Below, in pieces: positions 52,997 through 60,363 of a stretch of DNA of 64,000 nt. This DNA comes from Nonomuraea terrae (GTDB taxonomy: Bacteria > Actinomycetota > Actinomycetes > Streptosporangiales > Streptosporangiaceae). Location of the stretch: assembly GCF_004348995.1 (NCBI RefSeq), contig NZ_SMKQ01000002.1, positions 1-64,000 of the forward strand. Direction: 5' to 3'. Position 1 is the stretch's first letter. Each line of letters begins with the position of its first letter. The translations under genes were made by a program, and so were the position numbers. The notes beneath the pieces were generated by a model, which was given only the letters and a program-made list of their open reading frames with translations, made no database searches and was not told where the DNA came from.

Positions 52997-53986
52997 CTAC
53001 AACCAGCGCTCGCGGGCCGCATGCCAGGCCAGTTGCATCCTGGTCTGCGCGCCCGCGAGCCGCATCAGGTGGTAGACGCGGCGCTGCACCGTACGCAGGC
53101 TCAGCCCGAGCTGGCTCGCGATCGTCTTCTCCGGCACCCCGGCGACGAGCAGCGACAACAGGTACAGCTCGTCCGCGTCGAGCGGGCAGGCATCGCCGGG
53201 GTCGGCGACCTGCCCGTCCTCCAGGAACCTGATCGGCGTCGCCCGCTCCCACTGCGACTCGAACAGCGCGATCAGCGCCTCCAGCAGGCTGCTCCCGCGC
53301 ACCAGCGCGGCCGTCGGCTCGGTCACCCCGGCCGCGTGCTGCACCAGCGGCACCAGCGCGGCCGACCGATCGGCGATCATCATCCGCACCGGCAGTGAGC
53401 GCACGGCCCGCGCCTGCTCGCCCAGCTTGATCCCGTACGCGACGTTGGCCACCATGCCGGGCTCCTCCAGCAGGGCCCGTTCGTAGATGACGCGGTAACC
53501 GACGCCGCGGCCGAGCGCTTCCAGCTCCTCGGTGTTGTCCTGCGAGGGCATCACGACATGTCCGGCGCGGCAGAAGTACATGACCTCCTCGCGGGCGGTG
53601 TTCTGCAGGTGGCGTACCTGCTCGCGCAGCGCGGCCCGGCTCGGCAGGATCTCGATCAGCCAGTCGGCGTCACGGCGGCGCAGGCTCGCCCGGTACTCCT
53701 CGGCGAGCTGCTCCACCGCCTGCCGGGCCCAGTCGATCGTCTCCTGCTGCCTGACCAGCCGCGGCCCGAGCGCCACCTCGGGGGCCACGGGCGCGTACCT
53801 GCGGCCGTGGGTGCCCGGCACCTCGCGGGTCAGGCCCGTGTCGCACATCGACCCCAGCGCGCGGGCCGCTCGCTCAGGTTCGACGCCCAGCTCGTCGGCG
53901 AGGTCCGCGACGTCCGCCTCGCCCGCTCGTACCAGTAAGCGGTACGCCCGTTCCTCCAGCTCTCCCAGTCCGGCAACCTCCAGCAT
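52997..53986 (-). CDS. TrmB-like/LuxR-type transcriptional regulator
   Basis: 329 residues with two DNA-binding regions. An N-terminal winged helix (LEERAYRLLVRAGEADVADL and ADELGVEPERAARALGSMCD) resembles TrmB regulators. The C-terminal HTH has LLSLLVAGVPEKTIASQLGL with SLRTVQRRVYHLMRLAG, a LuxR helix-turn-helix. The middle (about 80-240) is a TrmB-like or phospholipase-D-like ligand domain. Regulators of this build often flank subtilase genes in actinomycetes, so control of the neighbouring protease is plausible. Start ATG 53986 (MLEVAGLGELEERAYRL) was chosen; an upstream start adds an unconserved segment. Confidence 0.83.
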   Translation of the reverse strand: MLEVAGLGELEERAYRLLVRAGEADVADLADELGVEPERAARALGSMCDTGLTREVPGTHGRRYAPVAPEVALGPRLVRQQETIDWARQAVEQLAEEYRASLRRRDADWLIEILPSRAALREQVRHLQNTAREEVMYFCRAGHVVMPSQDNTEELEALGRGVGYRVIYERALLEEPGMVANVAYGIKLGEQARAVRSLPVRMMIADRSAALVPLVQHAAGVTEPTAALVRGSSLLEALIALFESQWERATPIRFLEDGQVADPGDACPLDADELYLLSLLVAGVPEKTIASQLGLSLRTVQRRVYHLMRLAGAQTRMQLAWHAARERWL

Positions 53987-54069
53987 GCCTCCATGATGGC
54001 ACTGGACCACATAGGTCACTTACATCGGCTTAAATCACAAATGGCCAGGTGATGCGGTGAAATGTCGTG

Positions 54070-54516
54070 TCATCGTCCTCCGATGTCCTCGCTCCACTCC
54101 CGGGGATGCTCGCGCTGGAACCGCAGCATCATGGACGCGCACTCCTCGTCGTCCAGCACCACCACCTCGACGCCCCGGGAACGCAGGAAGCCCACGTCAC
54201 CCGGGTAGGTGCGCCGTTCCCCGACCACGAGTCGCGGGATCCGGAACAGCAGCACCGCACCGCTGCACATCTCGCAGGGGGAGAGCGTGGTGTACAGCGT
54301 CGTCCCGCTGTAGGAGGCCATGCGCCCGGCGTTACGCAGGCAGGCGATCTCGCCGTGCGCGATCGGGTCTCCGCGCTGGATGCGCTCGTTGTGGCCGGCG
54401 GCGACGAGGCGCCCGTCGGAGGCCAGCGCGGCCCCGATGGGGATGCCGCCCTCCTCCATACTCCTGCGCGCCTCCTCGATCGCGACCCCCATCAGCGCCG
54501 CGTCTCTTTTGTCCAT
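54070..54516 (-). CDS. Cytosine deaminase-like nucleoside/nucleobase deaminase
   Basis: 148 residues. Zinc site: HGE in IAHGEIACLRNAGRM and PCEMC in TTLYTTLSPCEMCSGAVLLF. The HGEI element and the TTLYTTLSPC stretch match yeast cytosine deaminase closely, more so than tRNA adenosine or guanine deaminases. It would convert cytosine to uracil for pyrimidine salvage. ATG at 54516 has GGAGGG six bases upstream. A 13-bp tandem duplication (CTCATCCCTCCGA twice on the plus strand, 54517-54542) provides two copies of this ribosome site. Confidence 0.86.
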   Translation of the reverse strand: MDKRDAALMGVAIEEARRSMEEGGIPIGAALASDGRLVAAGHNERIQRGDPIAHGEIACLRNAGRMASYSGTTLYTTLSPCEMCSGAVLLFRIPRLVVGERRTYPGDVGFLRSRGVEVVVLDDEECASMMLRFQREHPREWSEDIGGR

Positions 54517-54741
54517 CTCATCCCTCCGACTCATCCCTCCGACGGGCTTCTCCACGTACCGCCCATGTCCTTCCCGCTGTTCGCCGCGCCGTTGACGGAG
54601 CCCTGTGACTACGGCGGGCGGCTCTCGGCAACCGAGCTCGAACAGCCCGACGAGGACGGCTGGGTCGCCGTCTCGTCTGCGGGGTGTGCGGTGGGAGGCG
54701 GGTTCGCTCCGAGCGCGATTGAGGGATCTCCCTGAGCGCTG

Positions 54742-55002
54742 TCAATCCTCGCCGAAGGTGATGACGATGTCCCTGCCGTTGGCGTAGCTCACCACGGGGC
54801 GCTGGAGCGAGTCGCTCACCCTGCGGGCGGCGTTCTGGAACAGCTCCACCATCTCCGGGGTGTCGGCGGTGATCCGGAAGCGGCCGCCGGCGAGGAGATG
54901 CTCGGCGACCAGCGGGGCGAAGGCCGCCTCACCCCGGGCCTTCTCCTCCGCGGTGAGCGGTGTGCGCCGGGGGGCGGGCGGGACGCCGAAGTGCTGGGAC
55001 AT
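54742..55002 (-). CDS. Small hypothetical protein
   Basis: 86 residues: MSQHFGVPPAPRRTPLTAEE, a helical centre (FAPLVAEHLLAGGRFRITAD, TPEMVELFQNAARRVSDSLQ), and a strand-like end YANGRDIVITFGED. It looks like a single alpha/beta domain; no family recognised. The ribosome site AGGAGGAG eight bases before ATG 55002 supports expression. Divergent from the small secreted protein across an unusually AT-rich region. Confidence 0.7.
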   Translation of the reverse strand: MSQHFGVPPAPRRTPLTAEEKARGEAAFAPLVAEHLLAGGRFRITADTPEMVELFQNAARRVSDSLQRPVVSYANGRDIVITFGED

Positions 55003-55112
55003 CGATGGTCTCCTCCTGATCGCGGTCCTTCCAGGGTGCCACCCTTCGAAGGAGCCAATACTGCGATTTCGTGAAATACCGAATGATATTCCACTCAACA
55101 ATAATACCGGTG

Positions 55113-55140
55113 TTGACTTTTTAAGTTTGAACATTAAAGA
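55113..55140 (+). promoter_or_regulatory. Promoter in an AT-rich island, for the small secreted protein
   Basis: TTGACT (55113-55118) and TAAAGA (55135-55140) are 16 bp apart, close to the vegetative sigma-factor consensus. The surrounding 55050-55145 is rich in A and T, unlike the rest of the window. Confidence 0.55.
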
Positions 55141-55197
55141 TCGCATTGGCCCGGCCGGTGTCATGTCCTCTTCAACGGTCAGTTCAAGGGAGAAGTC

Positions 55198-55527
55198 ATG
55201 CGTAGTACCAAGCTCACGTTCGCTTGGGGTCTCGCGGGCGCCGCGTCGCTGTGCATCGCGCTCGGATCCGCCGTGCCCGCCTCTGCCGAGTCGGGGTCGG
55301 GTGTCACGTTCTGGTCGGGTGATTTCACCGGCCAGTCGGTGACCCTCCCGGCGTCCACCGCGTGCGCCACCCTGCCGTTCACGGCGCACTCGGAGTCCAA
55401 CGACACCGACACGACCATCCGCGTGTACGAGACGACCGACTGCACGGGTCGCGCGCTCGCGTACCCGCCCACCGACATCCACAGTTTCCCGACCTTCGAC
55501 GGCCGCAGCTTCCGCGCGGTCGGCTGA
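55198..55527 (+). CDS. Small secreted protein
   Basis: 109 residues. Signal peptide MRSTKLTFAWGLAGAASLCI then GSAVPASA, cleaved near residue 30, leaves a domain of about 79 residues with two cysteines (TACATLP and TTDCTGR) that could form one disulfide. The pattern VTFWSGDFTGQSVTL with a later Arg-Val-Tyr strand resembles short beta-sandwich or crystallin/I36-inhibitor-like secreted proteins, but I cannot assign it. AGGGAG precedes the ATG. Strong promoter and terminator on either side suggest a highly expressed single gene. Confidence 0.8.
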   Translation: MRSTKLTFAWGLAGAASLCIALGSAVPASAESGSGVTFWSGDFTGQSVTLPASTACATLPFTAHSESNDTDTTIRVYETTDCTGRALAYPPTDIHSFPTFDGRSFRAVG

Positions 55528-55533
55528 CCCAGC

Positions 55534-55563
55534 GAGGGCGAGCCCCGCACGGGGCTCGCCCTC
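55534..55563. terminator. Terminator between the small secreted protein gene and the P-loop kinase gene
   Basis: GAGGGCGAGCCCCG (55534-55547) pairs with CGGGGCTCGCCCTC (55550-55563); the far end touches the stop codon of the convergent gene. Confidence 0.85.
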
Positions 55564-56063
55564 TAACCGCAGGTCCCCCAGAGCGCCAGAACACGACCCA
55601 CCGTCTCGCGCAGGGTCAGGTCAGTGGTGTCCAGGTACGCGTCGGCGCCGCTCATGGCCTCCTGCTCCCGGTGCAGCAGCGCGAACTCGTCCCAGGTGAG
55701 GTGAACCGGGCGGGTCAGGGCGCGCTCGCGGGCCCGTTCGTACGACGCGTGCAGGTGCACCACCAGGAGGTCGTCCAGGGCCGCGCGGTACACGCCGAGC
55801 GCGTCGGCGTTCAGGACGTCGGCGATGACGACGTCGATCGCGGCCTCGGCGAAGTTCCGGGCGAGGCTCGCCGCGTTGAGCGCGCCGAGGCGCCGCTGAC
55901 GGCGACCTTCCGCGCCCTCCCAGGGGGCCGCCGCGCCGGCGATCACCAGTTGGCGGACGTCGTCCACGTCGACGAAGGCGCATCGAGAGCGGGCGGAGGC
56001 GAGCCGCCGGCCCACAGTGCTCTTGCCCGCCGCCGGTGGGCCGGTCAGCGCGAGGATCCGCAT
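55563..56063 (-). CDS. P-loop kinase-like ATPase
   Basis: 166 residues. Walker A is MRILALTGPPAAGKSTVGRR at the very N-terminus. A DVDDVRQLV motif fits a substrate-binding Asp, and VVIADVLNAD and VVHLHASYERARERALTRP fit the lid region. The size and order resemble small-molecule kinases such as gluconate, shikimate or chloramphenicol phosphotransferase-like proteins. Substrate unknown. ATG at 56063 lacks a visible Shine-Dalgarno. Confidence 0.82.
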   Translation of the reverse strand: MRILALTGPPAAGKSTVGRRLASARSRCAFVDVDDVRQLVIAGAAAPWEGAEGRRQRRLGALNAASLARNFAEAAIDVVIADVLNADALGVYRAALDDLLVVHLHASYERARERALTRPVHLTWDEFALLHREQEAMSGADAYLDTTDLTLRETVGRVLALWGTCG

Positions 56064-56144
56064 GGAGGTTCCGTACCCGGGGTGCTTGACGGCCAGACGG
56101 AGATCGGCTTAATTTCGGTCAAGACCGTTATCTAAAGAGCCCCC

Positions 56145-57188
56145 ATGCGATCGGTCACCTACGACAGCTGGCGGCGGGAGCGTAATCGCCGGCAGCGGGT
56201 CGAACTCGAGGACTTTCTGCGGCGGACGCTCGTGGACGGGTACGCGACACGCCGTGAGGACGCGTGGCGGCGCGATCACACGGACGAGGACGCCTACGCG
56301 GCGAGCGTCGAGCCGAACAGGCTGCGCTGGGCGCGGCTGCTCGGGGTGCCCGAGCTCAAGCCGGCCGGTCCCGTGGAGGTCGAGGACCACCCGCTTCGCG
56401 ACGACGTCACGACGAAGTGGGTACGGCTCCCGCTCGACAACGGCCTCAGCGCCGAAGCCGTCCTCGCCACCCCGCGGGGGGACCACGACGGCCGGCTCGT
56501 GGTGTTCCAGCACGGCCTGGACAGCGTTCCGGAGATCGCGTTCGAGGTCTGCGACGGGTCGGGGGCGTACCACGAAGCGGGGGTCGAGCTGGTCCGCAGG
56601 GGATTCACGGTGCTCGCGCCGTTCAACGTGGCCGGCTACGAGGAGCGCAACCGCCTCCAGCGGCTCGCCTGGATCGGCGGCGGGCTGGTGGAGGGCATCG
56701 AGTTCGCACGGGCGCGATGCCTGCTGGACGTCGTGGCCGACCTCGCGCCCGTCGACCCCGGCCGGATCGGCATGTGGGGGCGGAGCTGGGGCGGGCTGGC
56801 CACGCAGTACTGGATGCCCCTTGAGCCCCGGCTCCGGGCCGGCGTGATCTCGTCGTACTTCAACGAGCGCCTGGGCAAGCTGGCCGTGCCGGACCCGAGG
56901 TACACGTGTTTCCTCGACACACCCGCCTTCCACGCCCACCACCCCGGGCTCCTGCGCGAGTTCGCCGACGCGGATCTCCTCAGCCTGATCTGCCCGCGGC
57001 CCGTCATGGTGCAGCACGGGTGGGCGGACGACATCGGCTGGCCCGCGGAGGTCGCCGCCGAGTTCGAGCGGGCCAGGGAGCACTGGGCCCGCCTCGGCCA
57101 CGCCGACCGCGTACGGCTCGAACTGCACGGCGGCGGCCACGAGGCCGAGCCGGACAGCGCCATCACCTGGCTCGAACGCTGGTTGTGA
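56145..57188 (+). CDS. Alpha/beta hydrolase (prolyl-oligopeptidase/acetyl-xylan-esterase-like)
   Basis: 347 residues. The nucleophile elbow is IGMWGRSWGGLATQYW (Ser of GRSWG); the acid is probably in QHGWADDIGWP and the histidine in LELHGGGHEAEP. The first 110 residues form an N-terminal cap. LVVFQHGLDSVPEIAF is the oxyanion region. No signal peptide, so likely cytoplasmic. Similar proteins are esterases or peptidases; the substrate is not evident. ATG at 56145 has no clear ribosome site. It ends shortly before a broken ABC transporter gene. Confidence 0.83.
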   Translation: MRSVTYDSWRRERNRRQRVELEDFLRRTLVDGYATRREDAWRRDHTDEDAYAASVEPNRLRWARLLGVPELKPAGPVEVEDHPLRDDVTTKWVRLPLDNGLSAEAVLATPRGDHDGRLVVFQHGLDSVPEIAFEVCDGSGAYHEAGVELVRRGFTVLAPFNVAGYEERNRLQRLAWIGGGLVEGIEFARARCLLDVVADLAPVDPGRIGMWGRSWGGLATQYWMPLEPRLRAGVISSYFNERLGKLAVPDPRYTCFLDTPAFHAHHPGLLREFADADLLSLICPRPVMVQHGWADDIGWPAEVAAEFERAREHWARLGHADRVRLELHGGGHEAEPDSAITWLERWL

Positions 57189-57240
57189 ATAACGGCCCAG
57201 CCCTTAATGAAGAATCCCCACTGACGGGCTCGGAGTGACG

Positions 57241-57445
57241 AACGACCTCCTCTGGCACTGGTCGTCGGCCAGGACGAGAGCATGCGCACCCTCACCGTGG
57301 GCGTCGCCGGCCTGCGCCAGCAGGTCAGCCAGCTCCCCTGGAGATGGCCGGGGCGGTGCTGGCCTTCCTGCCGATCCTGATCGTCTACCTGCTGGCGCAG
57401 CGGCACTTCATGCAGGCCGCGATGATGTCCGGCCTGAAGGGCTGA
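57241..57445 (+). pseudogene. C-terminal remnant of a sugar ABC transporter permease (MalG type)
   Basis: Joining three frames gives NDLLW, LVVGQDESMRTLTVGVAGLR, then AGAVLAFLPILIVYLLAQRH and FMQAAMMSGLKG-stop, which is the end of a carbohydrate ABC permease of the MalG family. Frame changes fall near 57256 and near 57338. No upstream part of the permease, no binding protein and no ATPase are present, so only a fragment survives. It shows that an alpha/beta hydrolase-side sugar uptake operon was lost here by deletion. Confidence 0.72.
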
Positions 57446-57567
57446 CCTTTTCGGGCGCGCAGGCGGGCCGAGGCACGCTCTCGCAGTGCGGGACCAGTTC
57501 GAGGGTGACGTCGGGGATCAGCACCCCAGCATGATCCGGCCGGGATCGGCGCGCTGTCGACAGCGTT

Positions 57568-58500
57568 TCAGGCGGAACGCCGGCGCACGAGCCGGTAGCC
57601 GAGCACGGCGAGCACGCAGACGACGGCGAGGAGGAGCAGCAGCGCCCACGGGAGCGTCCACGTGTGCGCGGTGGTCTGGACGGCGGTGAGCGGGGCGATC
57701 GAGTTGGACGCGTCGGTGAGCAGCGGCGTGAGCGCGACCGTCCCCGCCACCCGCAGCACGGGCGCCACCCCGCGGACCGGCACGGACACCTTCCAGGTGT
57801 CGCCGGGCAACAGCTGCGGCGTGTCCGCGATCTTCCCGGCGTCCACCGCCAGGCTGCCGAAGGGCCCGGACAGCGACACCTCCTGCCGGGCGGCGAGGAT
57901 GGCGTTGCCCGTGTTGCGGATCGTGTACGCGACGGAGGCGTCACCCGCGCCGAACGGGTTGGACGTCCCCGAGTAGCTCACCCGCACGTCCTCCACCGAC
58001 AGGCGCGGCTTCAGCTCGCCGCCCACGCGGAGGCGGATGCGGATGCCGTGCCGCTGGTTCCCCTCACCTTCGGTGACGACGCCGCCCATGTAGTCGCCGG
58101 GCGCCACGTCGCCGGGAAGGGTCAGCGTGAACGGCACCTCGGCCGACTGACCGGGCTCGACCGTCACGTCGGGGCGCTCTGGGCGGACCCACGCGCCCAC
58201 CCCCGCCGCCTCGGCGTTCTTGGGACGCAGGTCGAGCCGCCCTTCGCCGGAGGTGAACGCGTCGGCGGCGTACACGGCCAGGTGGAGCGGCGTGGTGCCG
58301 TCATTCGTGATCACGATGCCGTCGGTGAGGCTCCCGCCGGGGTTCAGCACGTAGCTGTAGTTGTCCCGGTCGGAGCCGAAGTCGTTGGCGGCCGTGCCGA
58401 CCGCCCATGAGGCGTCACCGTCCGCCGCGGCGGCGGGGCCGGCGAGGCCGAGCGCGGCGAGCAACGCCACGATGGCTGCGAACGCTGTGGTCGGACGCAT
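57568..58500 (-). CDS. Secreted cell-surface protein with WxL-interacting/DUF916-like domain
   Basis: 310 residues. Signal peptide MRPTTAFAAIVALLAALGLA then GPAAAADG; first domain (about 30-160) has NYSYVLNPGGSLTDGIVITN, FTLTLPGDVAPGDYMGGVVT, the arrangement of peptidoglycan-binding WxLIP domains; second beta domain (about 165-275); and a C-terminal membrane helix (WALLLLLAVVCVLAVLGYRL) with Arg-Arg-Arg tail. It should sit on the outer face of the membrane. ATG at 58500 has GAGG at the right distance. Function unknown. Confidence 0.78.
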   Translation of the reverse strand: MRPTTAFAAIVALLAALGLAGPAAAADGDASWAVGTAANDFGSDRDNYSYVLNPGGSLTDGIVITNDGTTPLHLAVYAADAFTSGEGRLDLRPKNAEAAGVGAWVRPERPDVTVEPGQSAEVPFTLTLPGDVAPGDYMGGVVTEGEGNQRHGIRIRLRVGGELKPRLSVEDVRVSYSGTSNPFGAGDASVAYTIRNTGNAILAARQEVSLSGPFGSLAVDAGKIADTPQLLPGDTWKVSVPVRGVAPVLRVAGTVALTPLLTDASNSIAPLTAVQTTAHTWTLPWALLLLLAVVCVLAVLGYRLVRRRSA

Positions 58501-58617
58501 CTGGTGAACCTCGGGCAGTCTGGGAGTTGCGGATGTGCGGATGGGGTGGGCGTCGGCGACGCCCACCCCACTACGAGGAGCAGGCCGGATCAGCGGGTCC
58601 GGCGCGACCGCGATCGG

Positions 58618-60237
58618 CTACTGGAGCCAGCTCGCCGTGGTGGTCGCGACCGCGCTGTCCTCATCGTCGTGGCCGTGGCCGTTGCCGTGGTCGTCCTTGC
58701 CGTCGTGACCGTTGCCGTGACCGTGGTCATCGCCGTGGTCATCGCCGTGGCCGTCGTCGTCGCGGGAGGGGTTGATGACCACCTTGTCGACGAGCGAGCC
58801 GACGGGCTGCGCGGGGCTGGCGCCGCTGTCAGGGCCGCACCAGGACTCCTGGCCCAGCTCCACGGCGGAGTTGGGGCCTTCGCAGTCGCCGCTGCGGACG
58901 TTCTCGACGGTCAGCTTGTCGTCGTCCACCTGGACCTTCACGTACGTACGCACGTGCTCCTGGTTCTCGACCGAGTTCGCCCAGTGGTTCTTGGGGTTGA
59001 GCGGGTCGGGACCGTAGTTCGGGTCCTTGGTGATGTCGGGCTTGCTCAGGTCGTAGTACTTCGAGCCGGAGGCGGAGTTGGCCGTCACGTAGATGACGCC
59101 GCCCGGACCGGCCTCGACCTCGGCGTCGCCGGGCTTCTCGTCCGGGTTCGCCTTCTGACCGTTCTTGATCACGTAGCTGCGGGAGTAGCTGTGGTCGTGA
59201 CCCTGCAGGACCAGGTCGACGCCGAGGTTCGAGAAGGCGGTCGGGAAGTCCTTGCGGCGCAGCTGGTTGTCGCCGTCGTTGGCGTGGTTGGCCGGCGAGT
59301 AGATCGCGTGGTGGTAGACCAGCACGGTGTGCTTGGCGTCGGCGCCGTGCTCCTTGATGACCTTGGTGACGTAGTCGATGTGCGCGGCGTCGGAGCCGTT
59401 GGCGTAGGCGTTGCTGTTCAGGTCGATGAACAGCACGTCCTTGTAGGTGTACCAGTAGTCGCCGCCGGAGCGGGTGTTCGTGTCACCGTTGTAGAACGGC
59501 GTGGAACGGTCGGTGTTCGGCGTCCAGAAGTGCTGCTCGTACGCCTTGCCGCCGACGTCGTGGTTGCCGATGGTGGCGGCCCACGGGTACCGGCGCAGCT
59601 GGTCGGGCCGCAGGAAGTCGTTCCAGTTGGTCTCGTTGTTGGCGCTCTCGACCTGGTCGCCGCCGGAGACCAGCAGTTCGGCGTTCGGGTTGGCGGCGGT
59701 GGCCACCCGCAGGGTGTCGGCCCAGCCGTCGCCGTCCCTGGTCGAGTTGCCCGACGAGCCGATCTGCGGGTCGCCGAAGAACAGGAAGTCGAAGTCGCCG
59801 TCGAACTTCTGGGTCTTGAAGGTGTACGTCGGGGACCAGGTGCCGCCGGTGCCGACCCGGTAGGAGTACGAGGTGTGCTCCTTCAGGCCGTTGATCGTGG
59901 CGTGCCCGTTGTAACCGCCGCTGACGACGTTCGCGGTGACGGTGGCCGGGATGGTGACGGCGTCCTTGGGGAACTGGCCCTTGTGGACCTTGTGGGTGGG
60001 GGCCACCTGGACGACCTTGGCGGTGCCGTCCGCGGCGTACCAGGACACGACGCGCTGGGCCTCGTTGGCGCCCACGCCGAGGACGATGCCGGTGGGCGCC
60101 GTGCCGTCGGCGGCCTGGGCGGCGGCTGTCAGGCCGCTGCCGATCACAGCGCTGACGCCCATGACCGCCGCGGTGGCGGCCACAGCGGCCCGGCGAAGGA
60201 ACTGCCCACGCCGCTGCGTGCCATTGTCAAGCTTCAT
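58618..60237 (-). CDS. Tat-exported purple-acid-phosphatase-like metallophosphoesterase
   Basis: 539 residues from ATG 60237. A Tat signal (QRRGQFLRRAAVAATAAV) ends near AQAADG. A fibronectin-III-like domain (about 50-150) precedes the phosphoesterase domain with all metal motifs: FFGDPQIG, SGGDQVE, IGNHDVGG, VYHHAIYS and LQGHDHSYSRS. The C-terminal tail (about 490-530) is a His/Asp/Gly-rich stretch (DDDGHGDDHGDDHGHGNG), which could bind metal ions before or after export. The role is extracellular phosphate release from esters. Tat export fits a protein that folds with metals in the cytoplasm. An in-frame TTG 18 bp upstream is a less likely start. Confidence 0.88.
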   Translation of the reverse strand: MKLDNGTQRRGQFLRRAAVAATAAVMGVSAVIGSGLTAAAQAADGTAPTGIVLGVGANEAQRVVSWYAADGTAKVVQVAPTHKVHKGQFPKDAVTIPATVTANVVSGGYNGHATINGLKEHTSYSYRVGTGGTWSPTYTFKTQKFDGDFDFLFFGDPQIGSSGNSTRDGDGWADTLRVATAANPNAELLVSGGDQVESANNETNWNDFLRPDQLRRYPWAATIGNHDVGGKAYEQHFWTPNTDRSTPFYNGDTNTRSGGDYWYTYKDVLFIDLNSNAYANGSDAAHIDYVTKVIKEHGADAKHTVLVYHHAIYSPANHANDGDNQLRRKDFPTAFSNLGVDLVLQGHDHSYSRSYVIKNGQKANPDEKPGDAEVEAGPGGVIYVTANSASGSKYYDLSKPDITKDPNYGPDPLNPKNHWANSVENQEHVRTYVKVQVDDDKLTVENVRSGDCEGPNSAVELGQESWCGPDSGASPAQPVGSLVDKVVINPSRDDDGHGDDHGDDHGHGNGHDGKDDHGNGHGHDDEDSAVATTTASWLQ

Positions 60238-60363
60238 CAGATTTTGTCCGTTCAAGCACTGAGAGGGTACTGAAAAGCCGATTAACCATTTCGGGCATCG
60301 GTGACCAATGGGTTAACTTCGGGCAGTCTCACGCTGGCGCTTGCCGGAAGATGCGAAGATTTC

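Noticed and set aside
54566..54735. Short plus-strand frame (MSFPLFAAPLTEPCDYGG...)
   Set aside because: No ribosome site or promoter, no similarity recognised, and much of it lies antisense to the leader of neighbouring genes. It may be a chance frame.
57235..57534. A 99-residue plus-strand frame across the permease remnant
   Set aside because: It follows the wrong frame for most of its length; the permease similarity jumps between frames, which fits a pseudogene and not a new protein.
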